From Pseudomonadales bacterium (GTDB lineage Bacteria; Pseudomonadota; Gammaproteobacteria; Pseudomonadales; Pseudohongiellaceae), in the NCBI GenBank assembly GCA_022825945.1, contig JAJDVS010000100.1, positions 1-41,678 on the forward strand: a DNA stretch of 41,678 nt, written 5' to 3'. How positions within the stretch are numbered: position 1 is the stretch's first letter; each line of letters starts with the position of its first letter. This document shows, piece after piece, positions 1 to 8,405 of the stretch. A model generated the notes under the pieces. The model saw only the letters and a program-made list of their open reading frames with translations. It was not told where the DNA came from and did not search any database. Position numbers and translations under genes: made by a program.

Positions 1-987
1 CGGGCTGGCGAACATCGCCAGGAAAGTCGACGCAGCGTCGTCCGGTTGCGCCAGCGGTTCCGCCCCGCCGCCGACCACGACCGCGCGCATGACCAGGCCG
101 ATCGAGATCCACAACAGCGCCGAGACGATGTAACCGAGCAGCGAAAGCGGCAGGATGCTGCGATTGTCCGCCAGATTCCGGTTCATCATCATCTTGGTGA
201 CGATATGGGGCTGTCCCGCAAGGCCGATGCCGAACACGAAGAACCAGCCCAGGGAAGTGACAATGCCGGCCGCGCCAAAAGGCATCATCGATTCGCTGTC
301 GTCGGCGAGCACGATTTCGCCGGCTTCCCGCAGGCCGCCGTCAAAGGCCTGCATGGCGGTAATGAGGATGAGAATTCCGGCCACCATCATCACCAGCCCC
401 TGTAGCACATCGGTATAGACCGATGCGATCACGCCGCCGGTAACGCAGTAGAACACCAGCACCGCGGATGACAGCAGCACGCAGGAGAAAAGGCTGGTGT
501 CGGCGAATCTTTCGGTACCGGCAAGAATCGACTGCATCACCACCGACATGGCCAGAATCTGGGTGGCAAGATAGCCCAGCACCCCAAGCACAATGGTCAG
601 CGCCACCAGGCCCCGGGCCAGTTCGCTGCCATAACGCGCCGCGATGACATCGGGAATCGACATACAGCCCCGCAGCTCGGCGATCATGCGGATGCGCTTG
701 GCGACGAGGAAAAAGCCGAGCCCGAAAGCCGTGGCCGAGATCACCACCATCCAGAAGGAACTGACGCCGACGGAATACACCAGCCCGGGGCCGCCGACAA
801 AGCCGAATCCGCTAAGGGTGCTCGCGAACAGGGCCAGGGAAACCACGATCGGCCCCAGGCTGCGGCCGGCGATGAAGAAGTCTCCGGCGCTGCGGGTGCG
901 GCCCATGCTCCAGAGGCCGATCGCCACGCACAAGGCCATGTAGAGGACGATGACGCCGAGGATGATTTCCTGTCTGAATGCTTCCAT
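1..987 (-). CDS. Sodium:solute symporter family permease (3' end beyond window)
   Basis: Reading the minus strand from the ATG at 985-987 gives 329 uninterrupted codons to the window edge. The frame opens MEAFRQEIILGVIVLYMALC, then a second hydrophobic segment after the hydrophilic stretch RSAGDFFIAGRSLGP, then GFGFVGGPGLVYSVG, and continues with repeated hydrophobic helices. This N-terminal pattern (short periplasmic end, helix, GDFFIAGRSLG loop, G-rich unwound helix) is typical of the SSS family, which couples Na+ entry to uptake of solutes such as amino acids, sugars or acetate. Family members usually run 450-550 residues, so roughly a third is missing. The substrate cannot be told from the sequence. 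No good Shine-Dalgarno precedes the ATG. It is transcribed leftward, away from the repeat block at 1030-1253. Confidence 0.85.
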   Translation of the reverse strand, partial: MEAFRQEIILGVIVLYMALCVAIGLWSMGRTRSAGDFFIAGRSLGPIVVSLALFASTLSGFGFVGGPGLVYSVGVSSFWMVVISATAFGLGFFLVAKRIRMIAELRGCMSIPDVIAARYGSELARGLVALTIVLGVLGYLATQILAMSVVMQSILAGTERFADTSLFSCVLLSSAVLVFYCVTGGVIASVYTDVLQGLVMMVAGILILITAMQAFDGGLREAGEIVLADDSESMMPFGAAGIVTSLGWFFVFGIGLAGQPHIVTKMMMNRNLADNRSILPLSLLGYIVSALLWISIGLVMRAVVVGGGAEPLAQPDDAASTFLAMFASP

Positions 988-1029
988 TTTGCTGGCGTCA
1001 GGCGTCCTCTTTCATGTGACGGCACATTA

Positions 1030-1253
1030 GGTATTCTCTGAAAAACTCCATCCGTGGAGTTTTTCATTATCGCAAAACAAAAGCGTGGTTTTGTTTTGCT
1101 CCCGAATTCAATGGCTTGCTCCAGTCACGGAGCATAGCTCCGTACCGTTGCGGCCGCGCTCGAAGCTGCGCTTCGAAAACGCTTGCCTTCACCCATCGAA
1201 TTCGGCGGCACTTCCATGTGCCGCAGGGAAGCTCTGACTTGATCAGAGCTTCC
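1030..1253 (+). repeat. Family-1 modular hairpin repeat, copy 1 (longest)
   Basis: Six hairpins in a row: 1040-1065 (11-bp stem, loop TCCG), 1072-1099 (11-bp stem of A/C-rich GCAAAACAAAA, loop GCGTGG), 1127-1143 (7 bp, loop ATA), 1160-1176 (7 bp, loop TGC), 1205-1224 (7 bp, loop TTCCAT) and 1227-1253 (11 bp, loop CTTGA). The two small hairpins at 1127 and 1160 sit inside a wider weak palindrome whose arms are CGAATTCAATGGC (1103-1115) and CCATCGAATTCG (1193-1204). The first two hairpins and the last arms recur at 14860-15005; the first and last recur inverted at 28722-28810; a stub recurs at 39304. No open frame here looks like a protein. Confidence 0.85.
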
Positions 1254-1353
1254 TTAGCGGATCCCCTTGATGATGCGGCAATTCTCATTTTGGCACTGAA
1301 TCCCCCATTCACGCCATTCCGCAAGGAGCGACTGCGCCGAGCATCGTCCGCCG

Positions 1354-1453
1354 GCTGTCATTCTGCGCGGAGCCGCAGAATCTCGTGAATTTGACTCCGC
1401 GCCATCCGGCAAAAGATTCTGCGACTGCGCTTCGCTCCGCGCAGAATGACAGC
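1354..1453. repeat. Family-2 hairpin repeats, inverted pair in the gap before the NHL gene
   Basis: Two copies of the dispersed family whose ends are TGTCATTCTGCG and CGCAGAATCTC. Copy 1356-1384 is a short variant (ATTCTGCG, 6-base centre, CGCAGAAT). Copy 1415-1451 is longer and inverted. Together they form a 19-bp perfect inverted repeat, 1354-1372 with 1435-1453. The rest of the 988-1577 gap holds family-1 copy 1 (1030-1253), unremarkable sequence, and a TTGACA at 1496-1501 with only a weak -10 candidate (CATTTT, 1519-1524) at 17 bp, which might serve the NHL gene. Confidence 0.8.
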
Positions 1454-1577
1454 GGGGGAATCTGGGACACCCATCGCGCACCCATCGCATCGTCCTTGAC
1501 ATCTGCGCGGCCAGGGGCCATTTTTGCAGCCCACGACCTGATACACAGTCAGCAATTTCCCAATTTCGAGGTGAACA

Positions 1578-2747
1578 ATGAAAATGAGCTTTTCTTCCGG
1601 TGGCGCAGCCGGAATTGCATGCAGGGCGGGAGCATTGGCCCTGACCGCGTCGCTGGTCTCCGCCGCCGCCCTGGCCCAGCCGCCCCGGCCGGGCGCCGTG
1701 TACCCCGCGGCCCATGCCGGTCAGCAGCCGGTCAACCATCTGCCCAATCCCTATGAAACCCAGCGCAATTTCGGCACCCTGCCCGATGGTCGCAACTGGG
1801 GTTCGGTGAGCGCGGTCAATATCGATATTGATGGTGTCCACGTGTGGGCGGGCGACCGCTGCGGCACCAATTCCTGCGCGACTTCGGACGTGGACCCCAT
1901 CGTCAAGCTCGACCCCAGTGGCCGCGTGGTGCAGTCTTTCGGCGGCGGCATGATCATCTGGCCCCACGGCATTGACGTGGACAGCGAAGGCAATGTCTGG
2001 ATTGCCGACGCCCGGCTGGCGAATGAAAACGAACTGGCGGAAAACCCCGCCGCCGCCACCCGCGGCAGCGCCGTGCTCAAGTTCAGCCCGGAGGGCGAGC
2101 TGCTGATGACTCTTGGCACGCCGGGTGAAATGGGCGACCCGCCGACGCACTTCACCGAACCCAATGACGTGCTCGTGGCGCCCAACGGCAATGTCTTCGT
2201 CGCCGAAACCCACAGCGCCCAGTTCCAGAGCGAGCCGGGCCCGGACGCCAAGAGCCGCATCTCGATCTTTGCGCCGGACGGCAGCTTCATCAAGAGTTTT
2301 GGCCAATGGGGTTTTGAAGATGGGGAATTCCGGGCGCCGCACTCCCTGGCCATGGACTCCCAGGGCCGCCTCTTCGTGGCGGACCGCGGCAACAACCGCA
2401 TCCAGATCTTCACCCAGGACGGCGAACATCTCGATACCTGGTACCAGTTCAGCCGCATCAGCGGGATTTTTATCGACCGCGGCAACGATATGCTCTACGC
2501 CATCGATTCCGAATCCGACCCGAACTACAACCCCGGCGGCTGGCGCAAGGGTCTGCGGGTGGGCAATGCCCGCAATGGCGAAGTGCTGTATTTTGTGCCG
2601 GAGCACATTTCGGAACGGTCTTCGGGCATGGGCGGCATCGGTTCCATGGGTGAGGGAGTCACCGTGGACAGCAGCGGCAATGTGTATGCCGGCGAAGTCG
2701 GCCCGATCCGGGGCATGACGAAGTTTGTGCCCAGGCTGATTCCCTGA
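1578..2747 (+). CDS. Exported NHL-repeat beta-propeller protein
   Basis: 389 residues. Residues 1-33 are a signal peptide (hydrophobic core AGALALTASLVSAAALA, cleavage expected before Q34), so the protein should be periplasmic or secreted. The mature part carries repeated NHL-type blades: PHGIDVDSEGNVWIADA, PNDVLVAPNGNVFVAETH, PHSLAMDSQGRLFVADRGNN and GEGVTVDSSGNVYAGE. Proteins of this type form six-bladed propellers; some are peptidyl-alpha-hydroxyglycine lyase-like, others bind ligands, and the role here is not determinable. Start: ATG 1578 follows GAGGTG at 1568-1573 by 4 bases; a second ATG at 1584 has a more usual spacing of 10 and is an equal alternative. A 13-bp perfect stem-loop follows the stop. 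Confidence 0.85.
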   Translation: MKMSFSSGGAAGIACRAGALALTASLVSAAALAQPPRPGAVYPAAHAGQQPVNHLPNPYETQRNFGTLPDGRNWGSVSAVNIDIDGVHVWAGDRCGTNSCATSDVDPIVKLDPSGRVVQSFGGGMIIWPHGIDVDSEGNVWIADARLANENELAENPAAATRGSAVLKFSPEGELLMTLGTPGEMGDPPTHFTEPNDVLVAPNGNVFVAETHSAQFQSEPGPDAKSRISIFAPDGSFIKSFGQWGFEDGEFRAPHSLAMDSQGRLFVADRGNNRIQIFTQDGEHLDTWYQFSRISGIFIDRGNDMLYAIDSESDPNYNPGGWRKGLRVGNARNGEVLYFVPEHISERSSGMGGIGSMGEGVTVDSSGNVYAGEVGPIRGMTKFVPRLIP

Positions 2748-2751
2748 TTTT

Positions 2752-2784
2752 TGGCGGGCGCCGCTGAATCCGCGGCGCCCGCCA
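2752..2784 (+). terminator. Strong stem-loop after the NHL gene, probable terminator
   Basis: A 13-bp perfect, almost all G/C stem (2752-2764 with 2772-2784) and a 7-base loop begin 5 bases after the NHL stop codon, followed by TATTTTC. The T run is short, so termination strength is uncertain. Its position makes the in-frame TTG at 2751 a poor start for the next gene. Confidence 0.55.
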
Positions 2785-2813
2785 TATTTTCACCAGCCCG
2801 GACTTGCGCGGCC

Positions 2814-4070
2814 TTGTCCTTCTTCCAGGCCACCCTGGGAATTTTCGCGTTCATTGGCATAGCCATTGCCTTGAGTGAACAACGTCGGCTGCCCGGCTGG
2901 CGCCTGCTTGCCGGCGGGCTCGGCTTGCAGTTCCTGTTCGCCCTGCTCGTGTTCCGCCTCGAATTCGTGCAGGGGGCGCTGCATGGCGTCAATCAGGGAG
3001 TGCAGGCGATTACCGCGGCGGTCGAGGCCGGCACCGTGCTGGTTTTCGGCTATCTTGGCGGCGAGCCCGCCAACGTGGCCTATCCCTATGCGGTGACGGA
3101 CCCGGGCGCCACCTACATCCTGGCCTTTCGCGTACTGCCCCTGATCCTGTTCGTTACCGCGTTTTCCGCAGTGCTGTGGCATCTGCGGGTGCTGCCGCTG
3201 CTGGTGCGCGGATTCGCCTTCGTGCTGCGGCGCAGCCTCGGCGTTGGCGGCGCCGTGGGCCTGTCCGCCGCCGCCAATGTGTTTATCGGCATGGTGGAAT
3301 CTCCGGCGCTGATCCGTCCCTGCCTGCGTTCGCTGACCCGTAGCGAGTTGTTCATCGTCATGACCTGCGGCATGGCCACCATCGCCGGCAGCGTGCTCGT
3401 GCTGTATTCGGTGGTACTACAGGAAGTGCTGGACGATGCCCTGGGCCATATTCTCACGGCATCCGTCATCAGTGCGCCGGCGGCCATCCTGCTTGCCCTG
3501 ATCATGGTGCCGGAAAGCGGCGCGGGCAGCGCGGATGAAATGAATCTGGAAAGCAATTACCAGAGCATCATGGACGCCATCACCCAGGGCGCCGGCGACG
3601 GACTGCGGCTGATGCTCAATGTGGCGGCCATGCTGATCGTGCTCGTCGCCCTGGTGACTCTCGCCGATAGCCTGCTGGGCCTGTTGCCCGAATTGGCGGG
3701 GCGGGAAATCAGCCTGGATAGAATCTTCGGCTGGCTGTTTGCGCCGCTGGTCTGGCTGATGGGGATACCCTGGAGCGAGGCGCCCCTGGCCGGCTCGCTG
3801 ATGGGAACGAAAACCGTTCTGAACGAGTTGCTCGCCTATCTCGCCCTGGCGGAATTGCCCGCCGGTACCCTGGGAGAGCGCTCCACCATCATACTCACCT
3901 ACGCGCTTTGCGGCTTCGCAAACTTCGGCAGCCTTGGCATCATGATCGGCGGCCTGAGCGGCATGTGTCCCGAGCGCGGCGGGGAGATTATCGGGCTTGC
4001 CATGAAGGCGCTGGTATCCGGCACCCTGGCGACCTGCATGACCGGGGCGGTGGCGGGGATGCTGGCCTGA
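2814..4070 (+). CDS. CNT-family (NupC-like) nucleoside transporter
   Basis: About 418 residues, an inner-membrane protein with many hydrophobic helices. Seen: N-terminal LLAGGLGLQFLFALLV, then VFGYLGG, AFRVLPLILFVTAFSAVLWH, the segment GLSAAANVFIGMVESPALIR (the N-x-F-x-G-x-x-E-x-P signature of concentrative nucleoside transporters), LPxLA-type helices, and near the end ALCGFANFGSLGIMIGGLSG. These match the CNT fold, which imports nucleosides with Na+ or H+. Start: the frame is open back to TTG 2751, but that lies at the stem-loop of the preceding gene. TTG 2814 gives SFFQATLGIFAFIGIAIALSE, which aligns with the usual NupC N-terminus, so I prefer it; there is no clear Shine-Dalgarno. The stop is 4 bases from the convergent M28 gene. 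Confidence 0.85.
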   Translation: MSFFQATLGIFAFIGIAIALSEQRRLPGWRLLAGGLGLQFLFALLVFRLEFVQGALHGVNQGVQAITAAVEAGTVLVFGYLGGEPANVAYPYAVTDPGATYILAFRVLPLILFVTAFSAVLWHLRVLPLLVRGFAFVLRRSLGVGGAVGLSAAANVFIGMVESPALIRPCLRSLTRSELFIVMTCGMATIAGSVLVLYSVVLQEVLDDALGHILTASVISAPAAILLALIMVPESGAGSADEMNLESNYQSIMDAITQGAGDGLRLMLNVAAMLIVLVALVTLADSLLGLLPELAGREISLDRIFGWLFAPLVWLMGIPWSEAPLAGSLMGTKTVLNELLAYLALAELPAGTLGERSTIILTYALCGFANFGSLGIMIGGLSGMCPERGGEIIGLAMKALVSGTLATCMTGAVAGMLA

Positions 4071-4074
4071 CTGT

Positions 4075-5823
4075 CTATTCCCGCGCGGCGGCGCTGGCGT
4101 CCCGGGTCTCCTTGAACTCATTGCCTTCGTACCACTGCGGCCAGACGGAGTCATTGGCCAATCGCTTGCCGATCTCGAAATAGAGCAGCACGTCCTCGGC
4201 GGCGCCGGTCAGGTCCCATTCCGGGTCGTATTCGTCCCCGGGGGCGTGGTAGCGATTGGCGACGTAGTCTTCCGACTGCTCCACCCCCCATTCATTGCCA
4301 TGCTCCCGGCTGTCGGTGCCGCCTTCGGCGTACAGCGAGGGTACCCCGGCCCGGGCGAAATTGAAATGATCCGAGCGGTAATAGAATCCTCGCTCCGGCG
4401 TGGGTTCGGGGACGATGATCCGGTCCTGGGAAAAAGCCGCATCGGTGAGATAGTCTTCAAGTTCGCTGCTGCCGTAACCGATCACCACGATATCGCGCAC
4501 CCGCCCCCAGGGGTTGAGAGCATCCATGTTGATATTCGCCACGGTGGTGGCGATGGGATACACCGGATTTTCGGTGTACCACTGGGAGCCGAGCAGGCCG
4601 GATTCCTCGGCGGTAACCGCCAGAAACACCACGCTGCGCTCCGGCGGGGCGGGCTCGTTCAGATACAATTCGGCCAGCGCGAGCAGGGCGGCGGTGCCGG
4701 TGGCGTTGTCCACGGCGCCGTTCCAGATGTTGTCGCCTTCCATGCCTTCCACCATGCCGAGATGATCCCAGTGTGCGGTGTAGATGATGGTCTCATCCGG
4801 TCGCGCCGAGCCGGGAATGGCGGCAATCACATTGTGGGAGCTTGAGCCGCGCACGCTGGTTTCCACGCTCATGCTGGCGCGGATATTCCCCAGCGGAACC
4901 GCGCTGAAACCGGGTTCGGCGGCCGCGGCCTTCATTCCCTCATAGTCCATACCCGCCGCGGCAAATAGCGCTTCCGCGGTCTCCCGGGTGATCCAGCCTT
5001 CGATATCGGCAAGATGGGCGTTGTCATTCTCCGCGGCCAGGGTGATCTGCGGACCGGACCAGCTATTGTCCACCACATCCCAGCCATAGCCCGCCGGCCC
5101 GGTTTCATGCACGATGAGGATTCCCGCGGCGCCCTGCCGGGCGGCTTCCTCGAATTTATAGACCCAGCGCCCGTACCAGGTCATGGCATTGCTATTGAAC
5201 AAATCCGGATCCTGGGTGGCATAGCCCGGGTCGTTCACGAGCACGACCACGGTCTTGCCCGCGGCATCCACATTGGCGTAATCGTTCCAGCCGCGCTCGG
5301 GGGCGACAATGCCATAGCCCACAAAAACGACTTCGCTGTCTTCCACGACAACCGGCGAAGCATGATGCCGGCTGCCGATGACCATCTCGCTCTTGTAGGC
5401 TGGGCTGGCGTCGAAGCTGCCGCTGAATTGCAGCACGGGCTCGGTGGTCGCAATGATTTCCACCACATCGACTTGTTGCCGATATGAATCGCCATTGCCC
5501 GGCCCCACCCCCAGGGCGCTGAACTGCCCGGTCAGATAGTCGATGGTCATCCGCCCGCCGGGAGTCGCCGGGGCGCGGCCCTCAAACGCATCGGCGGCCA
5601 TGATCGCAGTGTGTTCATGCAAGACGGTCGCCACCGCGTTGCGGCGGTCTTCCAGGTTGGCATCCGGGCGCTCATCGGGAACTGTACCGGACGCCGGCGC
5701 GCCGGTGGCTGGTTCCGGTTCCATCGCCGGAGCGGTAACCGTGCCGGAGTCGCCGCAGGCGGCCAGTGCAGGAAGGGCAAGCGCAAGAAGAATGCCGGGC
5801 AAAGCCGGCTGGCGGAATGTCAT
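4075..5823 (-). CDS. M28-family zinc metallopeptidase, lipoprotein
   Basis: 582 residues from ATG 5823, which has GAGG 6 bases upstream; the frame stays open 12 codons further but that extension has no signal. The N-terminus is a lipoprotein signal with lipobox LAAC (C23). A protease-associated-type domain lies in the middle (for example KTVVVLVNDPG, GAAGILIVHE). The peptidase half has the M28 metal and catalytic pattern: AHWDHLG (His), NGAVDNATG (bridging Asp), TAEESGLLGS (catalytic Glu pair), NMDALNPWG (Asp) and YHAPGDEYD (His). Expected role: aminopeptidase anchored in the cell envelope, releasing amino acids from peptides. It is convergent with the nucleoside transporter and downstream of ychF; an 18-bp stem-loop at 5866-5883 lies between. 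Confidence 0.9.
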   Translation of the reverse strand: MTFRQPALPGILLALALPALAACGDSGTVTAPAMEPEPATGAPASGTVPDERPDANLEDRRNAVATVLHEHTAIMAADAFEGRAPATPGGRMTIDYLTGQFSALGVGPGNGDSYRQQVDVVEIIATTEPVLQFSGSFDASPAYKSEMVIGSRHHASPVVVEDSEVVFVGYGIVAPERGWNDYANVDAAGKTVVVLVNDPGYATQDPDLFNSNAMTWYGRWVYKFEEAARQGAAGILIVHETGPAGYGWDVVDNSWSGPQITLAAENDNAHLADIEGWITRETAEALFAAAGMDYEGMKAAAAEPGFSAVPLGNIRASMSVETSVRGSSSHNVIAAIPGSARPDETIIYTAHWDHLGMVEGMEGDNIWNGAVDNATGTAALLALAELYLNEPAPPERSVVFLAVTAEESGLLGSQWYTENPVYPIATTVANINMDALNPWGRVRDIVVIGYGSSELEDYLTDAAFSQDRIIVPEPTPERGFYYRSDHFNFARAGVPSLYAEGGTDSREHGNEWGVEQSEDYVANRYHAPGDEYDPEWDLTGAAEDVLLYFEIGKRLANDSVWPQWYEGNEFKETRDASAAARE

Positions 5824-5907
5824 GGCAACCTCATCTGATAATGATAAATCAAGGCGCAAAGCATACCGGGACCACGCTCCCGGGGGAAATGTTGGCAGCG
5901 CCGGACA

Positions 5908-6999
5908 CTACACATTGAACCGAAAGTGGATGATGTCGCCGTCGCGCACGGCGTAGTCCCTGCCTTCGAGGCGCCATTTGCCGGCGTCCCGGGCGCCGCT
6001 TTCGCCCTTGTGCGCGACGAAATCGTCGAAGGAAACGACTTCCGCGCGGATGAAGCCGCGCTCGAAATCGGTATGAATGACACCAGCCGCGCTCGCCGCT
6101 TGGGCGCCCTTTCGCACCGTCCATGCGCGGGCTTCCTTTGGACCGGCGGTGAAAAAGGTCTGCAAGCCGAGAAGCTGATAGGCGGCGCGGATGACTCGGT
6201 CGAGGCCGGCTTCCTCCATGCCCAGCTCTTCCAGGAACTCCTGCCTGTCGTCGTCCGCAAGCTCGGCGATTTCGGCCTCGATCTTGTTGCAAACGACCAC
6301 CATTTCGGCGCCTTCCGCTTCAGCAATGGCGGCCACCGCCACAACCCGGTCATTGCCGTCGATACCGTCCTCAGCCACGTTGGCGATGTACAGCACGGGC
6401 TTGGCGGTGAGCAGGTGCAGGCTGCGCAAATTCTCTCGCTCCTCCCGATACAACTCGATGGCCCGCACCGGCTGCATCCGGTCGAGGCCGGCCTGGACCT
6501 TCTCCAGCAGCGCAGCCTGCCGCTGGGCGTCCTTGTCGCCGCTCTTGGCGACGCGGATCACCCGGTCCAGGTTGCGGTTGACGGTTTCCAAGTCCGCAAG
6601 GGCAAGCTCGGTATTGATGGTCTCGATATCCTCCGCGGGTCGAATCTGGTCGGAAACATGGGTGATGTTGCTGTCTTCGAAGCAGCGCACCACATGAGCG
6701 ATGGCGTCGGTTTCGCGAATATTGGCGAGAAACTGGTTGCCGAGGCCTTCGCCTTGCGAGGCGCCGGCCACCAGACCGGCGATATCGGTGAATTCCACCG
6801 TGGTGGGAATCGTTCTGGCGGGTTGCACGATTTCCGCAATGCGGTCGAGCCTTGGGTCAGGGACGGCCACCACGCCGGAATTGGGCTCGATGGTGCAGAA
6901 AGGGTAGTTCTCCGCAGCGATGCCCGCCCGGGTAAGGGCATTGAACAAGGTGGACTTGCCCACATTGGGCAAGCCGACGATTCCGCAACGCAACGCCAT
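5908..6999 (-). CDS. ychF: Ribosome-binding ATPase YchF
   Basis: 363 residues, the same length as E. coli YchF. Walker A / G1 motif GLPNVGKST lies within the first 15 residues, G3 region [20 protein letters not shown] follows, and the base-recognition motif is NKIE rather than NKxD, the hallmark that makes YchF prefer ATP to GTP. A coiled helical region lies mid-protein and the C-terminus is a TGS domain ending [11 protein letters not shown]. YchF binds the ribosome and is implicated in stress responses. Start ATG 6999 has GAGGAG about 9 bases upstream; the frame extends upstream into pth but the family N-terminus begins at [11 protein letters not shown]. It lies 13 bases after pth, so the two are probably cotranscribed. 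Confidence 0.97.
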   Translation of the reverse strand: MALRCGIVGLPNVGKSTLFNALTRAGIAAENYPFCTIEPNSGVVAVPDPRLDRIAEIVQPARTIPTTVEFTDIAGLVAGASQGEGLGNQFLANIRETDAIAHVVRCFEDSNITHVSDQIRPAEDIETINTELALADLETVNRNLDRVIRVAKSGDKDAQRQAALLEKVQAGLDRMQPVRAIELYREERENLRSLHLLTAKPVLYIANVAEDGIDGNDRVVAVAAIAEAEGAEMVVVCNKIEAEIAELADDDRQEFLEELGMEEAGLDRVIRAAYQLLGLQTFFTAGPKEARAWTVRKGAQAASAAGVIHTDFERGFIRAEVVSFDDFVAHKGESGARDAGKWRLEGRDYAVRDGDIIHFRFNV

Positions 7000-7012
7000 T
7001 TTCGCCTGCTCC

Positions 7013-7588
7013 TCATTCCATCCGGTGTGCCGGCCCACTATGCAGGATTCGCATGGCTTCTTCCCATTCGCCGGCCGCAACCCGGGGCAGGACCGAGATG
7101 GCGTCGCCTATGCCGTCCTCGATCAATTCGCGTTCCGCCGGGGGCGGGTCGCCGAGCACGTAATTTGTCACCAGGGACTTGTGCCCCGGGTGTCCCACGC
7201 CGATGCGCAGGCGCCGGAAGGCATTGCGTCCGCCGAGGGATTCGATAATGCTGCGCAGGCCATTGTGGCCGCCATGCCCGCCGCCGGACTTGAAACGAAT
7301 CCTGCCCGCGGGGAAATCGATCTCATCGCAGGCGATGAGCACCTGTTCGGCTTCGATCCGATAAAAGCCACAAACAGCGGCCACCGATAGCCCGCTGCGG
7401 TTCATGAATGTGGCCGGCCACAGCAGGCGGATTTCCCGCCCGGCGATGCGGATCTTGCCGGTTTCGCCATGGAACTTGCCGCGGGCGCGCAATTCCCCGC
7501 CGTATTCGGCGCACAGGCGCTGAAGCAGCCACAAGCCGGCATTGTGGCGGTTGCCGGCGTACGCGGGCCCCGGATTGCCGAGGCCCAC
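7013..7588 (-). CDS. pth: Peptidyl-tRNA hydrolase
   Basis: Cleaves peptidyl-tRNA released from stalled ribosomes. Active-site motifs are present: [15 protein letters not shown] (catalytic His), TFMNRSG (Asn), [10 protein letters not shown] (Asp) and [13 protein letters not shown] (Asn). The start is odd. The only ATG/GTG/TTG after the in-frame stop is GTG 7588, giving 191 residues that begin VGLGNPG and lack the first residues of strand beta-1. The preceding codons read LTAQDSLQLI, which looks like genuine Pth sequence, and include CTG 7616-7618, overlapping the rplY stop. Translation may therefore begin at CTG 7618. The coordinates given use GTG. It lies between rplY and ychF, the usual gammaproteobacterial order. 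Confidence 0.93.
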   Translation of the reverse strand: MGLGNPGPAYAGNRHNAGLWLLQRLCAEYGGELRARGKFHGETGKIRIAGREIRLLWPATFMNRSGLSVAAVCGFYRIEAEQVLIACDEIDFPAGRIRFKSGGGHGGHNGLRSIIESLGGRNAFRRLRIGVGHPGHKSLVTNYVLGDPPPAERELIEDGIGDAISVLPRVAAGEWEEAMRILHSGPAHRME

Positions 7589-7614
7589 GATCAGTTGCAG
7601 GGAGTCTTGCGCGG

Positions 7615-8289
7615 TCAGGATTCTTCTTCCGCGTCGGGCGCAGCATCGCTTTCCGATTCAGGCGCAGTTTCTGCGTCTCCGGCCTCATCAAGCGCGCCGC
7701 CCCTGGGAGACTGCACCGTGGCGACGGAAAGATCGCCTTCCTTGCCGTGGGACAGGGCCACGCTGCTGACGCCTTCCGGCAGCGTGATGTCCGACAGATG
7801 CACCGACTGGCCGAGTTCCACCTGGAGCATGTCCACTTCGATGAATTCCGGCAGGTCCTGTGGCAGACAGCTCACGTCGATTTCGGTCATCGACTTGAGA
7901 ATGCGCCCGCCGCCGGTTTTCACGCCGACGCATTTTTCCTCGTTGATGAAATGCAGGGGGACGCGGATATTGACCGCCTGGCCCTCGCTGATGCGGAGAA
8001 AATCCGCATGCAGGATCACCGGCCTGGCCGGGTGGCGCTGCAAGTCCTTGATTACGGCGCGTTCCTTGTGCTTCCCATCCAGATTGAGCGTGACGATCTG
8101 GGAGAAGAATGCCTCGTTTTCCGTGGCGTGGAGAATGCTGTCGTGATCGATGGCGAGCAATGCCGGTTCCTTGTCCGCGCCATAGAGCACGGCGGGAATG
8201 GCATTGTGCAATCGACGCAGGCGGCGGCTCGCACCTTTCCCCTTGTCGGTTCGCACCGATACATCGAGTTCGAATTCAGGAGTTGACAT
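7615..8289 (-). CDS. rplY: 50S ribosomal protein L25/general stress protein Ctc
   Basis: 224 residues, the long two-domain (CTC/TL5) form rather than the about 95-residue E. coli form. The N-terminal domain binds 5S rRNA (KGKGASRRLRRLHNAIPAVLYG, split over residues 17-40). The C-terminal beta domain includes VNIRVPLHFINEEKCVGVK and DLPEFIEVDMLQVELGQSVH. The tail is acidic and low complexity (residues about 195-224, many E, D, A, S). ATG 8289 is preceded by AGGA 7 bases upstream. The 116-bp gap to prs contains a 7-bp hairpin with loop ATT (8363-8379). Confidence 0.95.
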   Translation of the reverse strand: MSTPEFELDVSVRTDKGKGASRRLRRLHNAIPAVLYGADKEPALLAIDHDSILHATENEAFFSQIVTLNLDGKHKERAVIKDLQRHPARPVILHADFLRISEGQAVNIRVPLHFINEEKCVGVKTGGGRILKSMTEIDVSCLPQDLPEFIEVDMLQVELGQSVHLSDITLPEGVSSVALSHGKEGDLSVATVQSPRGGALDEAGDAETAPESESDAAPDAEEES

Positions 8290-8405
8290 GACGATTTCCT
8301 GTTGCTCGTTGAATACTCCCGGCGGAGCTTGCGACCAGCCTTGCCGGGGTCCTGTCGCAGTTCGCCGGCATTGCCGGCGCGGCTCGCGACCCGCCGCCGC
8401 ACGGT

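Noticed and set aside
1254-2606. 450-codon open frame antisense to the NHL gene
   Set aside because: Shadow frame of a GC-rich gene; residues are His/Gly/Ala-rich without family motifs, while the plus strand has a signal peptide and NHL repeats.
2751-4070. Longer nucleoside transporter starting at TTG 2751
   Set aside because: The extra 21 codons translate the stem-loop after the NHL gene and do not resemble the family N-terminus.
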